Origin: Streptomyces sp. LaPpAH-108
GTDB taxonomy: Bacteria > Actinomycetota > Actinomycetes > Streptomycetales > Streptomycetaceae
DNA: 64,000 nucleotides
NCBI RefSeq assembly: GCF_000373625.1
Contig: NZ_KB891998.1
Coordinates: forward strand, 332,638 to 396,637
Direction: 5' to 3'
In this document: piece by piece, positions 33,538 through 41,556 of the stretch
How positions within the stretch are numbered: the stretch's first letter is position 1
How the letters are laid out: every line of letters starts with the position of its first letter
Position numbers and translations under genes: made by a program
Notes under the pieces: generated by a model
Told to the model about the DNA's origin: nothing
What the model saw: the letters and a program-made list of their open reading frames with translations, nothing else
Databases searched by the model: none

Positions 33538-35297
33538 CCGCACTCCGCCGCCCATTGACCCTCGTCGCCGCCGTCCTCACCAGTGCCTGCGCCCTCGCGC
33601 TCGGCCCGGCGACGACCGCGAGCGCGCACCCGCTCGGCAACTTCACCGTCAACCACTACGACGGTCTCGTGGCCGCCCCGGGCGAGCTGCGCGTCACGCA
33701 TGTGGAGGACCTGGCGGAGATCCCGGCGACCCAGGCCAAGCCCGGCCTCGAACGGCTCGGCAGGGCGGAGTGGGCCCGGCAGCGGTGCGCGGCGGCGGCG
33801 CGGGGCAGCAGGCTCACCGTCGACGGGCGGCCCGTCGCGCTCACCGTCACCTCGGCCACGGCACGGCTGCGGCCCGGACAGGCGGGCCTGGAGACCCTGC
33901 GCGTCGAGTGCGCGGAGCGGGCCCCGCTGCCCAAGGGCGCGACGCTGACCGTCGGCTTCCACAGCGCGGGCGTGTCCTCCGGGCCCGGCTGGCGGGAGAT
34001 CACCGCGCGGGGCGACCGGATGACACTGACCCGCTCGGACGTGCCGGAGAAGTCGCTCTCCCGTGAACTCACCCGGTATCCGGCCGAGTTGCTGTCCTCC
34101 CCCGCCGACACCTCCACCGCTCGGCTGGCGGTACGGTCCGGCGGCCCGGCCCTGTCGGCACAGCGGGACGCACCCGCCGCCTCGGTGCTGCCGCGCGGCG
34201 CCGACCGCTGGACCCAGGCGCTGAACGACCTGGTCGCCCGGCACCACCTCACCGTGGGTTTCGCCGCGCTGGCGCTGCTCATCGCGGTGGTGCTCGGCGC
34301 GATGCACGCGCTCGCCCCGGGCCACGGCAAGACGATGATGGCCGCGGCTGCCGCCGCGCGCGGCGGCCGGGCCCGGCTGCGGGACGTCCTCCCCCTGGCC
34401 GCCTCGGTGACCGTCACCCACACCCTCGGCGTGGTCGGCCTCGGCGTCCTGGTCACGGCGGGCTCCGCCGCCGCCCCCTCGGTGATCGCCTGGCTGGGCG
34501 TGGCGAGCGGTGCGCTCGTCCTTGTGGCGGGTGCGACGCTGGTGCGGAAGGCGTGGCGGGGGCGGAGGCTCGCGGGGCACGGGCAGGAACACGCGCACCC
34601 GCACGAGCACGGCCATGCCCCTGCGCACGGCCACCACCACGAGCACGGTCACGAGCACCCGCACCCCCATACCCATCAGCACGTGGAGTCCCGGCCGCTG
34701 GCCCTGGTGGGCGCGGGACACGAACACGCTCGGGCCGAGCACCATGTGCATGGACACCATGGGGACGACCTCCATGTGCACGAGCCCCATGCGCACGAGC
34801 CCCCTGTGCACGAGCACCCTGTGGGCGGACCACATGTGGGCAGCGCCCACGCGCACGACCACGACCACTCCCACACGGGCGCTCCCCACACCCACGCCCC
34901 TCACGCTCTCGTCCACACCCACAACGGCCACACCCACTCCCACCCCACAGCCCCCACCCTCCGCGGCACGATCCTGCTCGGCTTCGCCGGTGGTCTCGTC
35001 CCCAGCCCCTCCGCGGTCGTCGTGCTGGTCGGCGCGGCGGCGCTGGGCCACGCCTGGTTCGGGCTGCTGCTGGTCGTCGCGTACGGCGCCGGGCTCGCGC
35101 TGACGCTGACGGCGGCGGGCTTCGCCGTCGTCCGGCTCGGCTCACGGGTGAACCGGCTCCTCGACCGTCACCCGCGCCGCACCGCGCACCCCCTGACCGC
35201 CCTGGTCCGCCGTTCACTCCCGCTCGCCTCGGCCCTCACCGTCGTCGCGCTCGGCGCCGGATTGATGCTCAAGGGGGTCGCAACGGCCTTCGGCTGA
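33534..35297 (+). CDS. NicO/RcnA-type nickel-cobalt exporter with His-rich loop
   Basis: A 587-aa membrane protein. Signal peptide about 1-32 (SACALALGPATTASAHPLG). Residues about 33-235 form an extracytoplasmic domain. The membrane part begins near 238 and carries the NicO motif GAMHALAPGHGKT (about 259-271). A histidine-rich cytosolic loop (about residues 348-472, many HxH, HEH and HVH units) separates the first three helices from the last three. RcnA-family proteins export Ni and Co. GTG start overlapping the TPR gene. Metal stress signalled through the ECF sigma factor is a reasonable inference. Confidence 0.85.
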   Translation: MTALRRPLTLVAAVLTSACALALGPATTASAHPLGNFTVNHYDGLVAAPGELRVTHVEDLAEIPATQAKPGLERLGRAEWARQRCAAAARGSRLTVDGRPVALTVTSATARLRPGQAGLETLRVECAERAPLPKGATLTVGFHSAGVSSGPGWREITARGDRMTLTRSDVPEKSLSRELTRYPAELLSSPADTSTARLAVRSGGPALSAQRDAPAASVLPRGADRWTQALNDLVARHHLTVGFAALALLIAVVLGAMHALAPGHGKTMMAAAAAARGGRARLRDVLPLAASVTVTHTLGVVGLGVLVTAGSAAAPSVIAWLGVASGALVLVAGATLVRKAWRGRRLAGHGQEHAHPHEHGHAPAHGHHHEHGHEHPHPHTHQHVESRPLALVGAGHEHARAEHHVHGHHGDDLHVHEPHAHEPPVHEHPVGGPHVGSAHAHDHDHSHTGAPHTHAPHALVHTHNGHTHSHPTAPTLRGTILLGFAGGLVPSPSAVVVLVGAAALGHAWFGLLLVVAYGAGLALTLTAAGFAVVRLGSRVNRLLDRHPRRTAHPLTALVRRSLPLASALTVVALGAGLMLKGVATAFG

Positions 35298-35324
35298 GCT
35301 ACTTTTGGGGAGGAATCACGCGAG

Positions 35325-36959
35325 ATGCCGTGGGGGCCGCCCGTGTCAGAGGAACCCGGACGCGACCGCTTGATCGCGGGCCGCTACCGTCTGCTGTCCC
35401 CGCTGGGCCAGGGCGGCATGGGCACGGTGTGGCGCGCCCGTGACGAGGTGCTGCACCGTGACGTGGCCGTCAAGGAGGTGCGGGCCCCGGCCGGACTGCC
35501 CGCCTCCGACGTGGAGCGGATGTACGCCCGGCTGGAGCGCGAGGCGTGGGCGGCGGCCCGGATCTCGCACCGCAACGTGGTCACGGTGTACGACGTGGCG
35601 ATGGAGGGCGGGCGCCCCTGGATCGTCATGGAGCTGGTGCGCGGCCGGTCGCTCGCGGACGCGCTGGAGGCGGAGGGGCCGCTGCCCCCGGACCGCGTGG
35701 CCCGGATCGGCGCCGAGGTCCTGGCCGCGCTGCGTGCCGCGCACATCGCCGGGGTGCTGCACCGGGACGTGAAACCGGCGAACGTGCTGCTCGCCGAGGA
35801 CGGCCGGGTGGTGCTGACCGACTTCGGCATCGCCACGCTGGAGGGCAGCTCCGCCATCACGATGACCGGCGAGGTGATCGGCTCGCCCGAATTCCTGCCG
35901 CCGGAGCGGGCGTTGGGGCGTACACCCGGTCCGGAGTCGGATCTGTGGTCGCTGGGTGTGCTGCTGTACGCGGCCGTCGAGGGCGGCTCGCCGTTCCGCC
36001 GGGACACCCCGCTGAACACCCTGCGCTCGGTGGTGGAGGACGAGTTGCCGGAGCCGCGCCGGGCCGGGCCGCTCGCGCCGGTGATCGAGGGGCTGCTGCG
36101 CAAGGACCCTGCCGACCGTCTCCCCGCCGACCGCGCCGAGCAGGACCTGCGCCTCGTGGCGGCGGGCGGCACGCCGCGTACCGACACGCTGCCCACCGTG
36201 CCGTACGCCCCCACCGCCTGGACCCCGCAGCCACCCGCGCCCACACCGCCCCCGCCCACGACACCGCTCGCCGGAACGGGATCGGGATCGGGAGCCGGAT
36301 CAGGGTCTGGAGAAGACCCCCGCCACCAGCCACCCCCCAGCCGAGGCGCCCGAGTCGCCCTGATCGCGGGCGTCCTCGCCCTCGCCCTGGCCGTGGGGGG
36401 CCTGACCTACGCCCTCCTCCACCGCGACAACGGCACCCAGGGCGACGAGGGCAAGTCCGGCACCAGCCCCACCGCAGGCACCACCACTCACTCCCCCACC
36501 CGGAACACGAAGACCGCCGCACCTGCGCCCACCCGCTCCAGCAGCGCGGCGAGCACCGCTCCCACACAGTCCGTGCGCGTGACTGTGGTGGGGGAACACA
36601 CGGAGTACGACGACACCTGCCCGCCCCCGGACGAGGACGCGCCCACGTTCACGGCGACGTTCACGGTGGGGAAGCTGCCCGCGCAGGTGGAGTACCGCTG
36701 GCGGCTGCAGCACGGCTCGCTGCCGGACGACGGCTGGCGGACGCTGTCGTTCCCGGCCGACGGGGAGCGGACCAAGCGGGTGCGGGTGACCGTGACGACC
36801 TGGTCGGACAGCGGGACGATCGAGAACGCGATCGGCGTGGAGGTGCGCTCGCCGGTGAAGACGGAGTCGGACCAGGTGCCGTTCTCGGTGACATGCCGGA
36901 AGACGACGACGGAGACCCCGACGGACGGGGCCTCCGCTTCGGCCACATATTCACCCTGA
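35325..36959 (+). CDS. PASTA-less Ser/Thr protein kinase, receptor-like
   Basis: A 544-aa Hanks-type kinase. Gly-rich loop LGQGGMGTVW (about residues 26-35), ATP-lysine in VAVKEV, catalytic loop HRDVKPANVLL, DFGIA, and GSPEFLPPE as the activation-segment end. A Pro-rich linker (about 285-345) leads to one membrane helix (VALIAGVLALALAVGGLTYALL without its last two residues) and a Thr/Ser-rich stalk. An extracellular beta-type domain with two cysteines (DTCPPPDE, SVTCRK) follows. Partners unknown. The start is ATG 35325; MSEEPGRD-like GTG 35343 is an alternative. Confidence 0.88.
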   Translation: MPWGPPVSEEPGRDRLIAGRYRLLSPLGQGGMGTVWRARDEVLHRDVAVKEVRAPAGLPASDVERMYARLEREAWAAARISHRNVVTVYDVAMEGGRPWIVMELVRGRSLADALEAEGPLPPDRVARIGAEVLAALRAAHIAGVLHRDVKPANVLLAEDGRVVLTDFGIATLEGSSAITMTGEVIGSPEFLPPERALGRTPGPESDLWSLGVLLYAAVEGGSPFRRDTPLNTLRSVVEDELPEPRRAGPLAPVIEGLLRKDPADRLPADRAEQDLRLVAAGGTPRTDTLPTVPYAPTAWTPQPPAPTPPPPTTPLAGTGSGSGAGSGSGEDPRHQPPPSRGARVALIAGVLALALAVGGLTYALLHRDNGTQGDEGKSGTSPTAGTTTHSPTRNTKTAAPAPTRSSSAASTAPTQSVRVTVVGEHTEYDDTCPPPDEDAPTFTATFTVGKLPAQVEYRWRLQHGSLPDDGWRTLSFPADGERTKRVRVTVTTWSDSGTIENAIGVEVRSPVKTESDQVPFSVTCRKTTTETPTDGASASATYSP

Positions 36960-36972
36960 CGGGTGACTCAGG

Positions 36973-37767
36973 TCAGGCCGCGTTGTTGAGCACGGGGAGA
37001 TAGCCGCCGGACTGCCCGGCCGCCGTGGGGTGGTAGGACTCGCCGATGTCGAGCCAGTTGACGCTGTGCAGCCAGGAGTTGCCGGAGCAGATCTCGTGGC
37101 CGGAGAACGTGGTGCGGACGTCGCCGAAGACGAAGCCGTGGGCCTGGGCTCGCTTCTGGATGGCGCTGTTGATGTAGTCGGCCGCGCCGTTTATGGCGGA
37201 CCGCTTGGTCTCGGAGAGGCCGAGGCAGCTCTGCCCGAGGAGATAGAAGCGGGGGTAGCCGATGACGACGACCCGGGCGGACGGGGCGCGGGCGCTGATC
37301 TGGTTGTAGACGGCGTCGAGCTTGCCGGGGAGCGTGGAGTCGATGTACGCCCGCGCCGTGTTGATGCGGGACAGGCAGGTGCTGTCGGACTGGATGACGC
37401 AGGTGGTCATGACGTCGGCGAACCCGGCGTCGTTGCCGCCGATGGTGAGGGACACCAGTCCGGTCGAGGAGTTGAGCGAGCCGAGCTGGTTGGCGAGCAC
37501 GTCGTCGGTGCGCGCGCCCGAGCAGGCGTTGAAGGCGAACGAGGACGGGCTGTGCGCGGCGTTCCAGAGGTAGGGGTACGCCTTGGTGCTGCGGTCGCAG
37601 TCGCCGCTGGAGCTGATGTAGCTGCCCGAGCCGACTCCGGAGGAGTAGGAGTCGCCGAGTGCCACGTAGCCGCCACCGGCTGCCTGGGCCTGTCCGGCTC
37701 CGGCCATCCCGAGGCCGGTGGCGAGGAGGAGTGAAGTCACGTATGCCGCAAGTCGGGTACGTCTCAT
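36973..37767 (-). CDS. secreted SGNH/GDSL lipase-esterase
   Basis: A 264-aa secreted hydrolase. Signal peptide about 1-30 (LAAYVTSLLLATGLGMAGAG, cleavage near AQAAGGG). Catalytic Ser is in block I, VALGDSYSSGVGSG; the oxyanion Gly and Asn lie in SLTIGGNDAGF; the His is in ESYHPTAAGQ. Six cysteines suggest three disulfides. Very close in plan to the known Streptomyces GDSL lipases. ATG at 37767 follows AAAGGGAGGTTCC. Convergent with the kinase gene (13 bp apart). Confidence 0.93.
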   Translation of the reverse strand: MRRTRLAAYVTSLLLATGLGMAGAGQAQAAGGGYVALGDSYSSGVGSGSYISSSGDCDRSTKAYPYLWNAAHSPSSFAFNACSGARTDDVLANQLGSLNSSTGLVSLTIGGNDAGFADVMTTCVIQSDSTCLSRINTARAYIDSTLPGKLDAVYNQISARAPSARVVVIGYPRFYLLGQSCLGLSETKRSAINGAADYINSAIQKRAQAHGFVFGDVRTTFSGHEICSGNSWLHSVNWLDIGESYHPTAAGQSGGYLPVLNNAA

Positions 37768-38073
37768 GGAACCTCCCTTTAGCAGGATCTCTGCCGCAAC
37801 CGTGGTACCGGCTACGCGCGTTGATCGGAAGTGTCCATGCCAAAACAATTTGGCTCTCAACTATCTCTCGACAGGATCGCCCCAGGAACTTCACGGCCCC
37901 GCGTATTGCGCAGGCTTTACAAACGTGTTGACGACACGTCACATGAGCGTTCTGACAACGGAGTTCACACCGGTCACAGGAACGCGCGTGCGACACAGGC
38001 CGCCTTGACGGCCCACACCCGGCTGCGCCACATTGAAGCCCGGCATCCGACGCGTCGGGGGGCAAGTCGGCCC
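37768..38073. promoter_or_regulatory. 306-bp divergent promoter region (GDSL lipase / membrane protein)
   Basis: No gene. AT-richer than its surroundings. It contains a perfect inverted repeat ACGTGT-TGACG-ACACGT at 37923-37939, about 135 bp before the small membrane protein, and AAAACAATTTGG near 37842-37853 on the lipase side. No promoter can be fixed with confidence. Confidence 0.45.
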
Positions 38074-38460
38074 ATGCGGTCAATTTCTGTCAAGTCATCA
38101 TCGGGCAACACGAGTTCACTGCTCGCGGGCGCCGCGACAGCCGTCGCCGCATGCGGCGCGCTGCTCGCGTTCACCGGCTCGCACTCGCCGTTGCGCGGTC
38201 CGTCGACCCTGTTCTTCCTGCTGGCCGCACCGGCCGCGGCGCTCTGGCTCGCCCTGCGCGGGCTCGATCCCTACGGCCGGCTCGTCACCGCGCTCGCGGG
38301 GGCGGTCGTCCTCGACATGCTGGTGGCGCAGGCCATGCTCGCCGTGCACCGCTGGTCGGTGCGGGGCGGGATCGTAGCCGTGACCGGCCTGAGTCTGCTG
38401 CTCTTTCTGGTCATCTTCCGTCGTACGAAGGCGAGTTCGGGAAAACGGCTGCCGGAATGA
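38074..38460 (+). CDS. small four-helix membrane protein
   Basis: A 128-aa membrane protein of unknown function. Four hydrophobic helices: about 19-36, 45-62, 72-88 and 97-115 (AAATAVAACGALLAFTG, FFLLAAPAAALWLALRG, VTALAGAVVLDMLVAQAML, GIVAVTGLSLLLFLVIF), then a basic tail. I chose ATG 38074; a longer frame runs upstream but enters non-coding-like sequence. Confidence 0.65.
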   Translation: MRSISVKSSSGNTSSLLAGAATAVAACGALLAFTGSHSPLRGPSTLFFLLAAPAAALWLALRGLDPYGRLVTALAGAVVLDMLVAQAMLAVHRWSVRGGIVAVTGLSLLLFLVIFRRTKASSGKRLPE

Positions 38461-38849
38461 GGAACATGGGCCAAGGTTGTGTAACGGACAGACCAACAAA
38501 AAGGTGAGGCCACGTCCAGACCTTGCCATTCATGTTCAATCGTCAATACCGTCGTACATCTCACCCGCATCGGACGGTCGCACTCGGTTCAGGGGAGGGC
38601 TCAGGACCGGCGGCATTCCGAGGCGGGGCGCGGTAGGGGGGTGCCGTGCTCGGTGACCGCTTCAGGTGACCGGGCCGGGCCGCGCGACCGGCTGCCCGCA
38701 CATCGCAGACCGGCAGCTTTGCCAGCTCGTCCTCGTACACGGAAGACCACTTCGCCGTGCCCGAGGGTGAGTACCCCCCTTTCGAACCGGACACAGAGCC
38801 GGGCCGCCCAGGGGCGGGCGGTCCACCGGACGAGAGGGATCACACCGTC
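38461..38849 (+). promoter_or_regulatory. 389-bp leader of the exopolysaccharide operon
   Basis: No separate gene seen. The first 110 bp are AT-richer (GTTGTGTAACGGACAG, CCAACAAAAAGGTG) and may hold the operon promoter. From 38757 the first GT2 frame is open with a GTG, so the protein could begin 31 codons earlier than annotated. Confidence 0.4.
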
Positions 38850-39668
38850 ATGAGTTCCGTTCTGCCCATGTCCAGTCCGGGCCCCGAGCCCGTGGTCGCG
38901 GGCTCCTATCGGCCCATCTCCTCGCATCTGGCGATCACTCCGCCGGTCAGCGTGGTGATTCCCGCCATGAACGAGGCGGAGAACCTGCCGTACGTCTTCA
39001 AGACCCTGCCGGACTGGATCCACGAAGTGGTCCTGGTCGACGGCAACTCCACCGACGACACCGTGGAGGTGGCCCGTTCGCTGTGGCCCGGCGTCAAAGT
39101 CGTCGGGCAGCGCGGCAAGGGCAAGGGAGACGCCCTGATCAGCGGCTTCGACGCCTGCTCCGGCGACATCATCGTGATGGTCGACGCGGACGGCTCGGCC
39201 GACGGCAACGAGATCGTCTCGTACGTCTCCGCGCTGGTCTCCGGCGCCGACTTCGCCAAGGGCTCGCGCTTCGCCAACGGCGGCGGCACCGATGACATGA
39301 CCCTGATCCGCCGGCTCGGCAACTGGGCGCTGTGCACGGTCGTCAACCGCAAGTTCGGCGCCCGCTACACCGACCTGTGCTACGGCTACAACGCCTTCTG
39401 GCGGCACTGCCTGGACAAGATCGACCTGGACTGCACCGGCTTCGAGGTCGAGACCCTGATGAACATCAGAGTGGTCAAGGCGGGCCTCAGGGTGCAGGAG
39501 ATCCCGAGCCACGAGTATCTGCGCATCCACGGCGCCAGCAATCTGCGGGCGGTGCGCGACGGGCTGCGGGTGCTGCGGGTCATCCTCCAGGAGCGGTCCA
39601 ACCGCCGTGCCCTGCGCCGCGAGCGCCGGGCCGCACTGGCGAACACCGTGCGGGGAGAGGTGTCTTGA
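38850..39668 (+). CDS. family 2 glycosyltransferase (DPM1/DPG synthase-like)
   Basis: A 272-aa GT-A-fold enzyme without membrane helices. The nucleotide-sugar site begins VSVVIPAMNEAENLPYVF (about residues 33-50); metal-binding DADG in VMVDADGSADGN (about 109-120); acceptor-side ALVSGADFAKGSRF and LCYGYNAFWR. It resembles dolichol-phosphate-mannose or undecaprenyl-phosphate glycosyltransferases. First gene of a four-gene overlapping operon. ATG at 38850 with GAGAGGG 11 bp ahead; GTG 38757 is the alternative. Confidence 0.87.
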   Translation: MSSVLPMSSPGPEPVVAGSYRPISSHLAITPPVSVVIPAMNEAENLPYVFKTLPDWIHEVVLVDGNSTDDTVEVARSLWPGVKVVGQRGKGKGDALISGFDACSGDIIVMVDADGSADGNEIVSYVSALVSGADFAKGSRFANGGGTDDMTLIRRLGNWALCTVVNRKFGARYTDLCYGYNAFWRHCLDKIDLDCTGFEVETLMNIRVVKAGLRVQEIPSHEYLRIHGASNLRAVRDGLRVLRVILQERSNRRALRRERRAALANTVRGEVS

Positions 39669-40759
39669 GAGATCCCGGCATCTCCGTCGTGATCTGTGTG
39701 TACACCGAGGACCGCTGGGAGGACATCCTCGCGGCGGTCTCCTCGGTGCGCACACAGTCGTACCCGGCGCTGGAGACCCTCCTCGTCGTGGACCACAACC
39801 CGGCGCTGCTGGAGCGGCTGGCACGGGAGTTCAAGGACGACACCGCCGACACCGCCGACGACGCCGCAGCCGCAGCCGCAGCCGCAGCCGCAGCCGTCAA
39901 CGGGGCAGCCACCGGCACCGGTTCCGTCCGTGTCCTCGCCAACGCCGGTCCGCGCGGCCTGTCTTCGGGCCGCAACACCGGCATCGCCGCCTCGCACGGC
40001 GAGGTCATCGCCTTCCTGGACGACGACGCCGTGGCCGAACGGCACTGGCTGCGCCGCTTCGCGGAGGGGTACGCCGACCCGCGCGTCCTCGCGGTCGGCG
40101 GCCGTACGGTCCCGGTGTGGGCGTCCGGGCGGCGGCCCGACTGGTTCCCGGAGGAGTTCGACTGGGTCGTCGGCTGCAGCTACCGGGGCCTGGCCCCTGG
40201 CCGGGTCCGGGTGCGCAACGTCCTCGGGGGCAACGCCTCTTTCCGGCGCACGGCGTTCGAGGCGGCGGGCGGCTTCGCCACCGGCATCGGGAGGGACGGC
40301 GACCGCCGCCCGCTGGGCTGCGAGGAGACGGAGCTGTGCATCCGCCTCACCCGGGCCCGCCCCGACGCCGTGCTGCTCGTCGACGACCGCGCGGTGATCC
40401 ACCACCGGGTGCCGAGGGCCCGCGAGCGCTTCGCCTACTTCCGCACCCGCACCTACGCGGAGGGCCTGTCGAAGGCGCTGGTGGCGCGCAGCGTCGGCGC
40501 CGGGAAGGGGCTGGAGTCCGAACGGCGGTACACGACCCGGGTGTTGCCGGTCGGCGTGGTGCGCGGACTGCGGGACGCGCTGCTCGGCAGGGCGGGCGGC
40601 GCGGGCCGCGCGGGCGCCATCGTCGCGGGCGTGCTCACGGCGGCGGGCGGCTATGCGATCGGCAGTGTGCGGGCGCGGCGGGGCGCCCCGGCGTTCTCCG
40701 TGGCCCCCATCGGGGCAGGAATCACGGCGGCACCGGAGGCGAAGGGAGCGGGGGCATGA
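39665..40759 (+). CDS. family 2 glycosyltransferase with alanine-repeat tract
   Basis: A 364-aa GT2 enzyme starting at a TTG that shares four bases with the previous stop (TTGA); GGGGAGAGG lies 4-12 bp ahead, which supports this start. ISVVICVYTEDRWEDI opens the GT-A fold; GLSSGRNTGIAASHGEVIAFLDDDAV (here about residues 98-123, in parts) holds the DDD metal motif; VLGGNASFRRTAF and CEETELCIRL complete it. An Ala11 tract (about 66-76) encoded by five GCCGCA hexamers plus one codon is inserted in a loop. C-terminal 60 residues are less conserved. Confidence 0.86.
   Translation: MRDPGISVVICVYTEDRWEDILAAVSSVRTQSYPALETLLVVDHNPALLERLAREFKDDTADTADDAAAAAAAAAAAVNGAATGTGSVRVLANAGPRGLSSGRNTGIAASHGEVIAFLDDDAVAERHWLRRFAEGYADPRVLAVGGRTVPVWASGRRPDWFPEEFDWVVGCSYRGLAPGRVRVRNVLGGNASFRRTAFEAAGGFATGIGRDGDRRPLGCEETELCIRLTRARPDAVLLVDDRAVIHHRVPRARERFAYFRTRTYAEGLSKALVARSVGAGKGLESERRYTTRVLPVGVVRGLRDALLGRAGGAGRAGAIVAGVLTAAGGYAIGSVRARRGAPAFSVAPIGAGITAAPEAKGAGA
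39863..39892 (+). repeat. (GCCGCA)5 microsatellite inside a glycosyltransferase gene
   Basis: Five perfect tandem GCCGCA hexamers, followed by a partial GCCG. Copy-number change by slippage keeps frame and adds or removes two alanines per unit. Confidence 0.85.
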
Positions 40760-41556
40760 GCGGGGCGGCCGTACCGGTCCTGATGTACCACGCGGTCGCC
40801 GCCGCTCCGAACACGGCCACCCGGGCCCTGTCGGTCGCCCCCGAGGCGTTCGCCGAACAGATGGCGCTCATCGGCGACTTGGAGCTGACCCCGCTCACCA
40901 CCGCCGCGCTCGCGGAGCACTGGCGCCTCAGGCGTCCGCTCCCCCGCCGCCCGGTGCTGATCACCTTCGACGACGGCTACGAGGGCGTCCACCGGCACGC
41001 CCTGCCCGTCCTCGCCCAACACGGCTTCCCCGCCACGGTGTTCGTCTCCACCGGCTGGGTCAGGGGCCGTTACGACACCGGCGGCGCCCTGGACACCATG
41101 CTCGACTGGGACCAGGTGCGGGCGCTGGCCTCCGCCGGGGTCGAGATCGGCGGCCACAGCCACAGCCACCCGCAGCTCGACCAGCTCGACGACAGCGCGC
41201 TGGAGTGGGAGCTGGCCCGCAGCACCGACATCGTCACCGGCGAACTGGGCGTGCGGCCACGGTCGTTCGCCTATCCGTACGGCTACTCCGACCGCCGGGT
41301 GCGCCGTGCCGTGCGCTCGGCCGGGTACGCCCAGGCGCTCGCCGTCGGCAACGCGCTCGCGCGGCGCGCGCAGGGTCCTTACGCCCTGCGGCGCGTCACC
41401 GTGCGCCGCGACACCGGCGTCGAGGAGTTCGAGCGGCTGGTCCAAGGGCGGGCGATCACCCGTCACTTCGCCAAGGACCGCGCGCTCAGCAAGGGTTACG
41501 CACTCGTCCGAAGAGCACGCCAGGTCCGCCGGAAGGCCATCAGCTCCCGTGTCTGA
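40756..41556 (+). CDS. polysaccharide deacetylase (CE4)
   Basis: A 266-aa NodB-fold enzyme that removes N- or O-acetyl groups from polysaccharide. VLMYHAVA opens it; VLITFDDGYEG (about residues 70-80) supplies base and metal Asp; GGHSHSHPQL (about 132-141) supplies the H-x3-H metal ligands; FAYPYGYSDRRVRRAV is motif 3. No signal peptide, so it may act on the cytosolic side or leave by another route. ATGA overlap with the preceding glycosyltransferase. Confidence 0.88.
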   Translation: MSGAAVPVLMYHAVAAAPNTATRALSVAPEAFAEQMALIGDLELTPLTTAALAEHWRLRRPLPRRPVLITFDDGYEGVHRHALPVLAQHGFPATVFVSTGWVRGRYDTGGALDTMLDWDQVRALASAGVEIGGHSHSHPQLDQLDDSALEWELARSTDIVTGELGVRPRSFAYPYGYSDRRVRRAVRSAGYAQALAVGNALARRAQGPYALRRVTVRRDTGVEEFERLVQGRAITRHFAKDRALSKGYALVRRARQVRRKAISSRV

